From positions 62,001 through 126,000 of the forward strand of contig CANNGN010000003.1 in assembly GCA_947504195.1 (NCBI GenBank): a stretch of 64,000 nt of DNA, read 5' to 3'. The notes under the pieces were generated by a model that was not told the origin of the DNA, did no database searches, and worked only from the letters and a program-made list of their open reading frames with translations. The translations under genes and the position numbers were made by a program. How positions within the stretch are numbered: the stretch's first letter is position 1; every line of letters begins with the position of its first letter. Of the stretch, positions 25,884-35,378 are shown piece by piece. This DNA is from an uncultured Vibrio sp. (lineage in GTDB: Bacteria; Pseudomonadota; Gammaproteobacteria; Enterobacterales; Vibrionaceae).

Positions 25884-27450
25884 CTTGCTCTCCAACTAAC
25901 CAGCAGCCATCACTACGCGGATCACTCGTGGCCTCTGCTTTTCCATGTGTATCAATCACGATCGCACCAGCGTGACCCATCAATTCATTTTGATCATCTA
26001 CATCAATGACGTCATGGCCAAGGTGTGATAATTCGGTTCCATATTTTTCATACAAAGTACGTTCAAGCCGTAAATTATTGGTGCTATCGCCCCACGTTCT
26101 CCCGAGTAACCAACGTGGCTGCGCAACGGAGTCTTCTAATGAGAAGTGTTGATAATGATAACGACTAAATAAACAGGCTTGGGTTTGCGGCTGTCCTTCT
26201 CCACCCATGGTTCCATATACCATTCGGCGACCATCAGCGAGTTTCGCATAGGCTGGGTTTAAGGTATGAAATGGCTTTTTCCCCGGCGCTAAAACATTGT
26301 GGTGATTGTCATCCAATGAAAAGCTCTTGGCTCGAATATTCCAGACAATGCCAGAACTAGGCAGTACTACACCTGAACCAAACTCCCAATATATGCTCTG
26401 TATAAAACTCACCATCGTGCCATATTGATCCGTTGCGCCCATCCATATCGTGTCTCCTGGTTCAGCTTGATGTGGCCACGGTAGCGCTTGTTCCAGTGAT
26501 ATTCGACTGACGCACTCTTCAATTTCTTTATCGCTGAGTAATGATTGCAGCGGTTGAGATAGACAATCTTCATCACACACAATGCGGTCGCGAATAATGA
26601 ATGCTTGCTTTGTGGCTTCAACGAGAAGGTGTATATGGTCTAGCTCATTTTGGGCACGCTTCGCTAACCGATCGTAAATGGCCAATATCAATAGCGACGC
26701 AACGCCCTGAGTAGGAGCTCCAAAATTGAATAGCGTCCCTTTTGATATTTCGACGCTAAGTGGTGCCATCAGTTTCGCTTGATGACTGTGGAAATCCTCT
26801 AAGCAAATTGGGCTGCCCGCTTCTTGCAGCTCCTTGGCTGCTATTTCGGCAATCTCACCACGATAAAAGTCATCTAATCCATGTTTAACAAGCAATGAAA
26901 GCGTATCAGCCAATGCGCTATTAGTAACCACATCTCCTTTATTCAAGGGCTGGTTCTCATTCAAGTAGATATCTGAAAAGTGTTCAAGTGCACCTAGCCG
27001 CTGCAAAGTTTTTTCACTCGCATCAACCAAGCTTTGGGTCACTTCAATCCCGTTCCTAGCCGCTTCAATAGCGGGTTGCAGTAACGTGCCCAGCGGCAAT
27101 TTTCCAGCATCTATTTCTAGAGCTTTTTCCCAAGCTGAAATCGTTCCCGCCATAGTGATTGCAGCCTCGCCACCAGCTTCAGGAAGCTCAGTAGATTTTT
27201 CACGGTACGCGTCTACATCGACGTTAATTGCGGCTGCGCCACATCCATCAATTGCAATAGGTTCATTCCCTTGTTTAGAGACTAACCAGAAACTGTCGCC
27301 GCCAATACTGTTCATATGTGGATACTGCACGGCAATCATCGCAGCCGCAGCGACCATCGCTTCACTTGCTGTACCGCCTTGATCGAGGATTTGCTGACCT
27401 ACTTCTGCGGCTTTATGGTGAGGAGCGGTAAAGGCAGTTTGATAGTTCAT
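25873..27450 (-). CDS. hpxW: Gamma-glutamyltransferase-family Ntn hydrolase, oxamate amidohydrolase (HpxW)-like
   Basis: Ntn hydrolase of 525 residues, without a signal peptide, in contrast with periplasmic gamma-glutamyltranspeptidases. Self-cleavage would occur before Thr334 in AEPGDTIWMGATDQYGTMVS. The GMGGEG-type motif YGTMGGEGQPQ is near residue 420. Its position between an amidase and the ureidoglycine aminotransferase matches the Klebsiella hpx organisation, where HpxW hydrolyses oxamate to oxalate and ammonia. It overlaps the amidase gene by 4 bases (ATGA). The specific oxamate activity is inferred from context. The fold and nucleophile are seen. Confidence 0.82.
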   Translation of the reverse strand: MNYQTAFTAPHHKAAEVGQQILDQGGTASEAMVAAAAMIAVQYPHMNSIGGDSFWLVSKQGNEPIAIDGCGAAAINVDVDAYREKSTELPEAGGEAAITMAGTISAWEKALEIDAGKLPLGTLLQPAIEAARNGIEVTQSLVDASEKTLQRLGALEHFSDIYLNENQPLNKGDVVTNSALADTLSLLVKHGLDDFYRGEIAEIAAKELQEAGSPICLEDFHSHQAKLMAPLSVEISKGTLFNFGAPTQGVASLLILAIYDRLAKRAQNELDHIHLLVEATKQAFIIRDRIVCDEDCLSQPLQSLLSDKEIEECVSRISLEQALPWPHQAEPGDTIWMGATDQYGTMVSFIQSIYWEFGSGVVLPSSGIVWNIRAKSFSLDDNHHNVLAPGKKPFHTLNPAYAKLADGRRMVYGTMGGEGQPQTQACLFSRYHYQHFSLEDSVAQPRWLLGRTWGDSTNNLRLERTLYEKYGTELSHLGHDVIDVDDQNELMGHAGAIVIDTHGKAEATSDPRSDGCWLVGEQDEQ

Positions 27451-28631
27451 TCGCTCTCTCCTTCAATCAAGGCTTCACCAGTGACAATTAGTGAATTCTC
27501 ACTGTTCGCCCCCCCCAAAACTGACACCCCACAAGGCCCTTCATTGAGCGCTTTCATCGGCAAATGCAGTTGAGGTAATCCACTTAGTCCTGCGATACTG
27601 GTTAACCCCATCAAGTGAGAACGATACTCCGCCAGCTCCTCTTCTGTTTGATCTAGACTCGGTGGTCCAGAAGGTGTGGTTGGGATAATCCATAGCGAAC
27701 CAAGTTGTTTCATTTGTCGGTTCAGCACCTTCTTGAAATCGGACTGTTTTTTCTGTGCTTGTACGTATTGTTCACGAGTAATGCTTTTCGCCCATATCAC
27801 TCGCGCCATGATCGCAGGATCCAAACTTCGACCATTGAGCTCTAACCAGGAACCATGCTTTTCAATAATTTCAAAGCCTTGTATAGTACGAAACAGCAAA
27901 CTAAGCTCTTCCAAAGACCAACCGTTATCGGCCAAAAAGTCACCATGAATCAATGAGATATCTGCTTGCTTGCACCATTGATGTAAACGACTTGAACGCT
28001 CTTGAGTTAACACTTGCGCACATTGGTTATCGAGATAAACAACATTTGCTTTTTTACCCTCAAACTCGGTACTGGAAAGCGTACTCCAAACCTTACTCAT
28101 CGATGCGAGATCACGGGTAAAAATACCCGCAGTATCAAAGCTTTTCGCTAACTCAAAACAGTTACTCAGGTCTAATCCCCCAAGTGTCGGCCTCAGTCCA
28201 AAGAGCCCACAATAACTTGCAGGAACACGAACTGAGCCTCCAGTGTCAGTTCCGATTGAGACATCGCTGTCACCATTGGCGACCGCAACCGCACTGCCAC
28301 TGGATGAGCCCCCAGGAATACACTCTGGAGCGGCTGGGTTAATCGGTGTACCGTAATGAATGTTCTGCCCATTCAAGCTATAGGCAAGCTCGTCGGACTG
28401 AACTCTGCCGCAACAAAATGCGCCTTGTTGCAACAGCTTTTCGATCAGTGGCGATGTACTTTTTGCTTCTTCATGAGTCGACAACCAGACGGGGTTCCCG
28501 GCTCCCGTTTTATATCCTTCCACATCAAACAAGTCCTTAAACACAAAGGTCATACCCGATAAGCAGCCGCAGCCCGTTTCGGTAATAGTCAATGGCCCTT
28601 GCTGACAATAAATCCGAGAGTCCTTTCTCAT
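27447..28631 (-). CDS. Amidase-signature hydrolase
   Basis: Cytoplasmic amidase of 394 residues. The Ser-cisSer-Lys centre is visible: K32 in TFVFKDLFDVEG, the serine run of GGSSSGS (107-113) and S133 in TDTGGSVRVP. It is shorter than AtzE/GatA-type amidases (about 450-480). The start has GGAGG 4 bases upstream. In Klebsiella hpxXYWZ an amidase (HpxY) stands next to HpxW, so this gene probably acts on an oxalurate/oxamate-level intermediate. The exact substrate is unknown, and no small HpxX/AtzG-type partner gene is present beside it. Confidence 0.85.
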   Translation of the reverse strand: MRKDSRIYCQQGPLTITETGCGCLSGMTFVFKDLFDVEGYKTGAGNPVWLSTHEEAKSTSPLIEKLLQQGAFCCGRVQSDELAYSLNGQNIHYGTPINPAAPECIPGGSSSGSAVAVANGDSDVSIGTDTGGSVRVPASYCGLFGLRPTLGGLDLSNCFELAKSFDTAGIFTRDLASMSKVWSTLSSTEFEGKKANVVYLDNQCAQVLTQERSSRLHQWCKQADISLIHGDFLADNGWSLEELSLLFRTIQGFEIIEKHGSWLELNGRSLDPAIMARVIWAKSITREQYVQAQKKQSDFKKVLNRQMKQLGSLWIIPTTPSGPPSLDQTEEELAEYRSHLMGLTSIAGLSGLPQLHLPMKALNEGPCGVSVLGGANSENSLIVTGEALIEGESE

Positions 28632-28642
28632 ATAACCTCCAC

Positions 28643-29644
28643 TTACTTGCTAATCGCAGAATTCAATTCGTCACTCTGCTTGGCATAACGATTGGCGAGT
28701 ATTGCGCAATAGAAAATCTGAATAGGGTGATAGAGCATTATTGGGAGCAAGATCATGCCCAGTGATGGATCGGCTCCAAATATAACCTTTGCCATTGGAA
28801 TTCCTGCCGCGAGTGTCTTTTTCGTACCACAGAATACGGCCGCAACTTCATCAGGAAGCGAGAACTGCATTCGTCGACCTCCCCATTGAATCAGGTGAAC
28901 CATGCACAGCAAAATTACGACGCAAATCACGATTGCGATGGCGAGTAACTCAATCGAAAACTCTTGCCATATTCCATTAAAAACCGAATCGCAAAAGGCG
29001 TTATACACAATGGCTAAAATGACATACTTATCCAGTTTACCGACAATGCCTTTATGTTTGTTCGCCAGGCCAATCAATTTAGGACGTAACAACTGACCGA
29101 CAACCATAGGAACCAACAAGAGCTTTGCGATGGAGATAACCGAGGCCATTAAATCAAGCTCTACTCCCTCAAAACCCATAAAAATCTGAATAAACAGTGG
29201 TGTCAGAAAGACCCCTAGAATACTTGAAAGCGATGCGTTAAAAATCGCCCCCGGCACGTTGCCCTTACCCACGCTAGTCATAGTGACAGAAGATGAAATG
29301 GTGCTCGGCAATACCAGCAGGTAACAGAAACCAAATGCCAGAGCGGCCGGCATATAAGCAATAAATGCGTTACCAAAAAGAATCCAAATCAAGGGATACA
29401 CAGCAAATGTCGCAAGCTGAACGTAGATATGTAGCCGCCAGTTCGCGACACCCGCTTTAATCGCGCTTGGCGATAAACCAAGACCGTGAAGAAAAAAGAC
29501 CAGTGCAATACCGATACTGGTGAGCTGGTCAAGATGGATAACGCCACCCGACCGACCGATTTCCGGAGTCAGGCTCGCCAAAACAATCGCGACGACCATT
29601 CCAGATAGAAACCACTCTTTTTTAATTTTTTGTAATATATTCAT
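28643..29644 (-). CDS. SBF-like (bile acid:sodium symporter superfamily) transporter
   Basis: Integral membrane protein of 333 residues with nine to ten hydrophobic segments and the SBF-like family pattern (FFLHGLGLSP near 50-59, LPSTISSSVTMTSVGKGN near 132-149). Members export or import organic anions, and YfeH-like proteins have no fixed substrate. It lies 35 bases after an RpiR regulator and 11 bases before the amidase, so it belongs to the ureide-degradation operon and may move an intermediate or end product such as oxalate or oxamate. That role is inference. Confidence 0.85.
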   Translation of the reverse strand: MNILQKIKKEWFLSGMVVAIVLASLTPEIGRSGGVIHLDQLTSIGIALVFFLHGLGLSPSAIKAGVANWRLHIYVQLATFAVYPLIWILFGNAFIAYMPAALAFGFCYLLVLPSTISSSVTMTSVGKGNVPGAIFNASLSSILGVFLTPLFIQIFMGFEGVELDLMASVISIAKLLLVPMVVGQLLRPKLIGLANKHKGIVGKLDKYVILAIVYNAFCDSVFNGIWQEFSIELLAIAIVICVVILLCMVHLIQWGGRRMQFSLPDEVAAVFCGTKKTLAAGIPMAKVIFGADPSLGMILLPIMLYHPIQIFYCAILANRYAKQSDELNSAISK

Positions 29645-29679
29645 TTCACTACTTCGTTCAGGTTTATGGTAATTCGTTG

Positions 29680-30498
29680 CTATTCAATCTCGTTTAGCTC
29701 GGAATAGCTTTGAGATATTCGGTGACTCTGCTTAACTGCGTCCTTACCGAGATGCCGGAATACTTTGTTAACCAGATAGGAAATCAAACTCATGAGAGCA
29801 GCGTAGCTATCCAATGGGGTATCATTGTTCATATGACAAATAATAACATTGCTCATCCTGTCCGCGTATTTCTGCCCCGATTGATCCGTAATTAGCAAGC
29901 TTGGTTTATCTGCAAGGTAGTTAACAATGCTCTCAAATTGACGGGTTCTACGACGAATTCCCAGCAAAATGACAAAGTCATCGTCACCAATAGAAACCAA
30001 GTCTTCGCCTATGGTCTGTCCCGGCAATGGTAAAAGATCGACATCTGGACGACATTGCAGCAACTGTTCACGGAAATGCATCGCCAACGGATAACTATTC
30101 CGGTAACCAATCACTTTAATGCGCTTTGCCCTGCTGATGCTATCAATGATCATCGACACATCGGTTCCCACAAGTTGTGTCCACAAACGTTCAAGTGCCC
30201 GCATATCATGCTGAATGTCTGGGTCTTCAACGTCCGATGTTAGAACTGGGGTTCCTTTCTCTCTCTCCTCAATCAATTCTTGACGAAGAGCAAGGTGGTC
30301 ATCATAGCCCATCTGCCGAATAAAACGACTAACGCTGGTTTTAGATACGCCACAAGAATCGGCGATCTCTGCCAATGACAACATCAGTATCTTCTCTGGA
30401 TGCAATTGTACGAAGTCAGCGATACGGCGACTTGTATCTGTTAACTTTGAGTACTGCTGAGTGATACGTTCAATTAAAGAATGATGGTTATGTGTCAT
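29680..30498 (-). CDS. RpiR/MurR-family transcriptional regulator
   Basis: Regulator of 272 residues. The N-terminal helix-turn-helix covers about 12-85 (LAEIADSCGVSKTSVSRFIR). The SIS fold covers about 120-250 (KVIGYRNSYPLAMHFREQLL). It heads the minus-strand operon rpiR-transporter-amidase-hpxW-hpxJ-hpxK. RpiR homologues adjacent to allantoin genes are known in enterobacteria, and this one probably regulates its own operon. The leader-distal end of the CRISPR array lies upstream. Confidence 0.9.
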   Translation of the reverse strand: MTHNHHSLIERITQQYSKLTDTSRRIADFVQLHPEKILMLSLAEIADSCGVSKTSVSRFIRQMGYDDHLALRQELIEEREKGTPVLTSDVEDPDIQHDMRALERLWTQLVGTDVSMIIDSISRAKRIKVIGYRNSYPLAMHFREQLLQCRPDVDLLPLPGQTIGEDLVSIGDDDFVILLGIRRRTRQFESIVNYLADKPSLLITDQSGQKYADRMSNVIICHMNNDTPLDSYAALMSLISYLVNKVFRHLGKDAVKQSHRISQSYSELNEIE

Positions 30499-30862
30499 TA
30501 AATTCCTCGATGTAAACTAAACCTCTACTCACACAGCACCAAATTAGCCTCTGAAGCCGATGATCATTAAGAGAGTCTTTCCGGTGTTACAATAACATTG
30601 AGGCTATAGGTTGTATCACAAATATTTCCACAATCATGAAACGATTGAAACTTATTGTTAATAGTTAGCAACGTTTGTACCACAAAATGAACTTATTTTT
30701 ATCTTTATAAAACAGACATATAAAGTATAACGATAAAAACAACCAATCTAATGCAAGGATAATATGGCGAGTTTGGTGCGAATTTATCCGAAATAGGTGC
30801 AATTGAAATATCGAAATTGACCGTAAGTTCAGATGAGTAAAATACCTCACAAAACTTGGTTT
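30499..30862. other. Non-coding gap between the RpiR operon and the CRISPR array
   Basis: 364 bases, AT-rich, with no supported gene. It must contain the promoter of the minus-strand rpiR operon. A weak dyad CAATC-N7-GATTG (30631-30647) is the only structure noticed. No degenerate repeat units extend beyond the array into this gap. Confidence 0.6.
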
Positions 30863-33800
30863 CGGTTCATCCCCGTGAGTACGGGGAACACAGCGTTGAA
30901 ATCATCACCCGCTATAATAAAGCCGGTTCATCCCCGTGAGTACGGGGAACACGTACAACAAGATCATGAAACAAGGCGCGATAGCGGTTCATCCCCGTGA
31001 GTACGGGGAACACTTTTCAATGCGTCAATTTGGGCACTGAGTTGGCGGTTCATCCCCGTGAGTACTGGGAACACCCACCCGATTTTAACGGGTCATAAAC
31101 AATAACCGGTTCATCCCCGTGAGTACGGGGAACACAGAGCGCACTACGTTGAGAAACGCATTTACCGCGGTTCATCCCCGTGAGTACGGGGAACACCTGG
31201 GACGAAAAGAGGGAGGGATCGGTTGTTACGGTTCATCCCCGTGAGTACGGGGAACACTATGTCGATAAAGCTGATAGGTGGATGACATTCGGTTCATCCC
31301 CGTGAGTACGGGGAACACATTTGAATAATCCAAATTAACAAGCTCCTGTACGGTTCATCCCCGTGAGTACGGGGAACACCTGCTAGTATGGATTGTATGG
31401 ATGTATAAAGACGGTTCATCCCCGTGAGTACGGGGAACACATAATTTAGTTTTTTTCGCTGCCTTAGAAGAGCGGTTCATCCCCGTGAGTACGGGGAACA
31501 CTGTCATCCCCGTCAATTTTATTACCTTGTTTGAGGTTCATCCCCGTGAGTACGGGGAACACTGCAAGAAAATCTACCGAACCGCAATGAAGAACGGTTC
31601 ATCCCCATGAGTACGGGGAACACTTCAAGCGCTGTAATCTGAGCAAGTAATTCTGCGGTTCATCCCCGTGAGTACGGGGAACACAAAACGTTACAGTTAT
31701 CACTGTCATTTGTCAGCGGTTCATCCCCGTGAGTACGGGGAACACATCTGCTGTTGACGCGAATAGCGTTATGAAAGCGGTTCATCCCCGTGAGTACGGG
31801 GAACACTCCTTACGCAAGAATGTCATCCATCTTTCTGCCGGTTCATCCCCGTGAGTACGGGGAACACTAATCGCTACTTGCTTAGCGATAGTTTTTAAAC
31901 GGTTCATCCCCGTGAGTACGGGGAACACATACTCGGGTCATATGGTCGACCCTTATCGTCCGGTTCATCCCCGTGAGTACGGGGAACACTGATAAGCATA
32001 TATACGATATTTTACGAATAGCGGTTCATCCCCGTGAGTACGGGGAACACTTTATCTGAGCATTCAGCCATTAGATCACGAACGGTTCATCCCCGTGAGT
32101 ACGGGGAACACCATTTTCTTTGCTTCTTTGAGAAGAGGATTGGCGGTTCATCCCCGTGAGTACGGGGAACACTAGTGTTATGTAACCTTGTGTGGCTACG
32201 GCCGCGGTTCATCCCCGTGAGTACGGGGAACACAATTATCCTAGCATAGTTAGTGAAAATGGGGACGGTTCATCCCCGTGAGTACGGGGAACACGCTTGT
32301 ATTAGCCCTGTTACCGCAGGGTTTTTCGGTTCATCCCCGTGAGTACGGGGAACACTAACAAATAACGTGATTGCTTATTTGTTGATTCGGTTCATCCCCG
32401 TGAGTACGGGGAACACACCAAGAAAATCAACAATTAACGCTATGGTATCGGTTCATCCCCGTGAGTACGGGGAACACAGGCGATTAGCATCGATGAGTGT
32501 GTTATTTAACGGTTCATCCCCGTGAGTACGGGGAACACATAAATATATCTATGGTGTAGTCGCTATTTGGCGGTTCATCCCCGTGAGTACGGGGAACACA
32601 ATGCGGCGCGGTCTTCTTCGAGTTCGACAATCGGTTCATCCCCGTGAGTACGGGGAACACCCCTTTGGGGCATTCAATGGCAAGCCGTATTGCGGTTCAT
32701 CCCCGTGAGTACGGGGAACACATTTTTTCAATTTCAAACACAGTCATTAATAGCGGTTCATCCCCGTGAGTACGGGGAACACAGGTCATTATGCGAGTCT
32801 CACTATCCAGTTCACGGTTCATCCCCGTGAGTACGGGGAACACTCTTTCGAATTTGATTTTTCGTGGAACTTTTTCGGTTCATCCCCGTGAGTACGGGGA
32901 ACACGGTCAGTGGCTAATGGAACTCGGTTACGCCCACGGTTCATCCCCGTGAGTACGGGGAACACAATTCATCAATATCAAAGAGATCACAACCACCCGG
33001 TTCATCCCCGTGAGTACGGGGAACACTTAAATCATCGCTAAAATGTTTCATCATTGTGCGGTTCATCCCCGTGAGTACGGGGAACACTCATTGAGCATTC
33101 GCTCAGCATCTTCTCTAAACGGTTCATCCCCGTGAGTACGGGGAACACATACTCCATTATCCAGCGACACGTATTACCATCGGTTCATCCCCGTGAGTAC
33201 GGGGAACACTCACTCATCATTTCCTTTATTTACCCAAATACCGGTTCATCCCCGTGAGTACGGGGAACACGGAGTTTTCCCAAAGCTTCCCACCCCATCA
33301 AACGGTTCATCCCCGTGAGTACGGGGAACACCGGCGGAAGTGCTGGAGACTATGTGACTCTTGCGGTTCATCCCCGTGAGTACGGGGAACACGAGAAGGT
33401 GTTGAGGGAATATATTCAAGCGTCCGGTTCATCCCCGTGAGTACGGGGAACACCTTTGAGAAGGATTGGCTATCTGATTATGAGGCGGTTCATCCCCGTG
33501 AGTACGGGGAACACTCCTACGTGTCAAAAGCAGAAGAGTGGATCACCGGTTCATCCCCGTGAGTACGGGGAACACGAGTTGCTCAACGGCGGCAATTGCT
33601 GCATTAGCGGTTCATCCCCGTGAGTACGGGGAACACGGTGCAGGATTGATTACCTTTTCTTCTTGCTGCGGTTCATCCCCGTGAGTACGGGGAACACTTA
33701 GCGCCAGTTTGAGTGTTGATGAACATTGACGGTTCATCCCCGTGAGTACGGGGAACACGCTGGAGTCAATAAACTCAAACAGCACTGATGCGGTTCATCC

Positions 33801-34064
33801 CCGTGAGTACGGGGAACACGCCTATAGCTCATTACTTCGGTATCTGGATAGCCGGTTCATCCCCGTGAGTACGGGGAACACTGCAGTATAAACAATTTGA
33901 CCTGCGCCAGTATCGGTTCATCCCCGTGAGTACGGGGAACACGATAATACTCATCACTTAGATTTGAGTTATCACGGTTCATCCCCGTGAGTACGGGGAA
34001 CACAGTAAGTCCAGCACCACTAGCAATACTAATATCGGTTCATCCCCGTGAGTACGGGGAACAC
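30863..34064 (-). CRISPR. Type I-E CRISPR array, 53 repeats / 52 spacers
   Basis: A 29-bp repeat recurs every 61 bases. On the transcribed minus strand it begins GTGTTCCCCGTACTC, continues ACGGGGAT and ends GAACCG. Its hairpin arms are TCCCCGT and ACGGGGA. Spacers are 32 bases; the one at 33820-33852 is 33. Three repeats deviate by one base: 31046 (G to T), 31534 (terminal base) and 31595 (G to A). All three lie in the half distant from the leader, as expected for older units. Orientation is set by the cas operon and by the leader at the high-coordinate end, so the newest spacer is 34004-34035. The repeat family matches type I-E and the adjacent cas genes. Confidence 0.99.
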
Positions 34065-34143
34065 TCTAAATATACATAATTGTTTTTAAAGGACAATTAC
34101 TTCCCACCAAATTTTACCGATTTTTTAAAGAACAAATTAGGAC
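34065..34143 (-). promoter_or_regulatory. CRISPR leader
   Basis: 79 bases, strongly AT-rich, between the cas2 stop and the first repeat, the usual leader position in type I-E. It contains an inverted repeat AATTGT (34078-34083) / ACAATT (34093-34098). A TTGTCC-16-TATATT pair on the minus strand resembles a promoter, but it would start transcription inside the first repeat and is not trusted. No clear IHF consensus was found. Confidence 0.8.
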
Positions 34144-34452
<309 letters not shown>

Positions 34453-35370
34453 TTAACTGACACGATGTCCGTCATTACCTATTATTTCTGGCTCTGGAAT
34501 AGCAGGTGGTTGAGCATCACTATAGGGTTCTGGTGGCTGAATTTCACCTGCACTTAGCACTTCTTCAATTAAAGGAATTAATCTTTTTAATATTTTAGTT
34601 TTCCTAAATGCTTCTCGGCAGGCAATACGCACATCTCGATCAGGTGAATGGGTTTTCTTCGCAGCGATTTCAAAAGCGACCGGTACAACGATTTCAAATT
34701 TTAGAATATCAGCAATATCATACACAAAACTAAGTGGTTTCCCTGAATGCACAAAGCCAATAGCAGGAGCATAGCCAGCGGCTAAAACAGCCGCTTCGGT
34801 AATGCCATATAAACAAGATGTTGCGGCGCTGATACATTGATTGATCGAATCGCCCTTGCCCCAATTTTTGGGGTCATAACGTCGTCCATGCCATTCAACG
34901 CCATATTGTTTTGCAAGTAACTGGTATGTTTTCTTAACTCTTGCACCTTCAATGCCACGTAATTGATCGACGCTACGCCTTTGTGGCGCTTCATCGCCAA
35001 AACGTATTTCAAACATTTTACGTACAACTTTTAAACGTAAATCTCCATCTAATGCTAATTTGGCTTGATAAAGTAACTTATCACTACGTGCTCCGCCGGG
35101 CTGACCTGCAGAATAAAGTCGCACGCCCGCCTCACCAACCCAAATCAGTAATGTGCCACAAACACTGGCAAGTTTAATGGCAGCATGGCTTACTCGTGTT
35201 CCTGGCTCTAACATAATGCAAGCAAGTGAACCCACTGCAACATGCATGCGCTCACCATTTTTATCGATAACAACAAAAGCGCCATCTTTGACATCAATCT
35301 GCCCCATTCCTACAAAAATCATAGAATTGCGATCTTTTATTGGAATGGGCTTTAAAGGAATGAAGCTCAT
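34453..35370 (-). CDS. cas1: CRISPR-associated integrase Cas1, type I-E
   Basis: 305-residue spacer integrase. Metal-binding catalytic residues are present at the same numbers as in E. coli Cas1: E141 (LRGIEGARVK), H208 (GFVHSGKPLSF) and D221 (YDIADILKFE), with D218 beside it. The proline-rich C-terminal tail (about 275-305) is also a type I-E feature. It is located 8 bases after cse1. All residues needed for activity appear intact, so adaptation is probably functional. Confidence 0.97.
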   Translation of the reverse strand: MSFIPLKPIPIKDRNSMIFVGMGQIDVKDGAFVVIDKNGERMHVAVGSLACIMLEPGTRVSHAAIKLASVCGTLLIWVGEAGVRLYSAGQPGGARSDKLLYQAKLALDGDLRLKVVRKMFEIRFGDEAPQRRSVDQLRGIEGARVKKTYQLLAKQYGVEWHGRRYDPKNWGKGDSINQCISAATSCLYGITEAAVLAAGYAPAIGFVHSGKPLSFVYDIADILKFEIVVPVAFEIAAKKTHSPDRDVRIACREAFRKTKILKRLIPLIEEVLSAGEIQPPEPYSDAQPPAIPEPEIIGNDGHRVS

Positions 35371-35378
35371 AGAAACTC

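Noticed and set aside
30665..30850. 61-codon minus-strand frame next to the CRISPR array
   Set aside because: AT-rich low-complexity translation without a ribosome site; it lies in promoter DNA of the rpiR operon.
34069..34096. Promoter-like TTGTCC-16-TATATT in the CRISPR leader
   Set aside because: The predicted start would fall inside the first repeat and remove its 5' part, so it is not a convincing array promoter.
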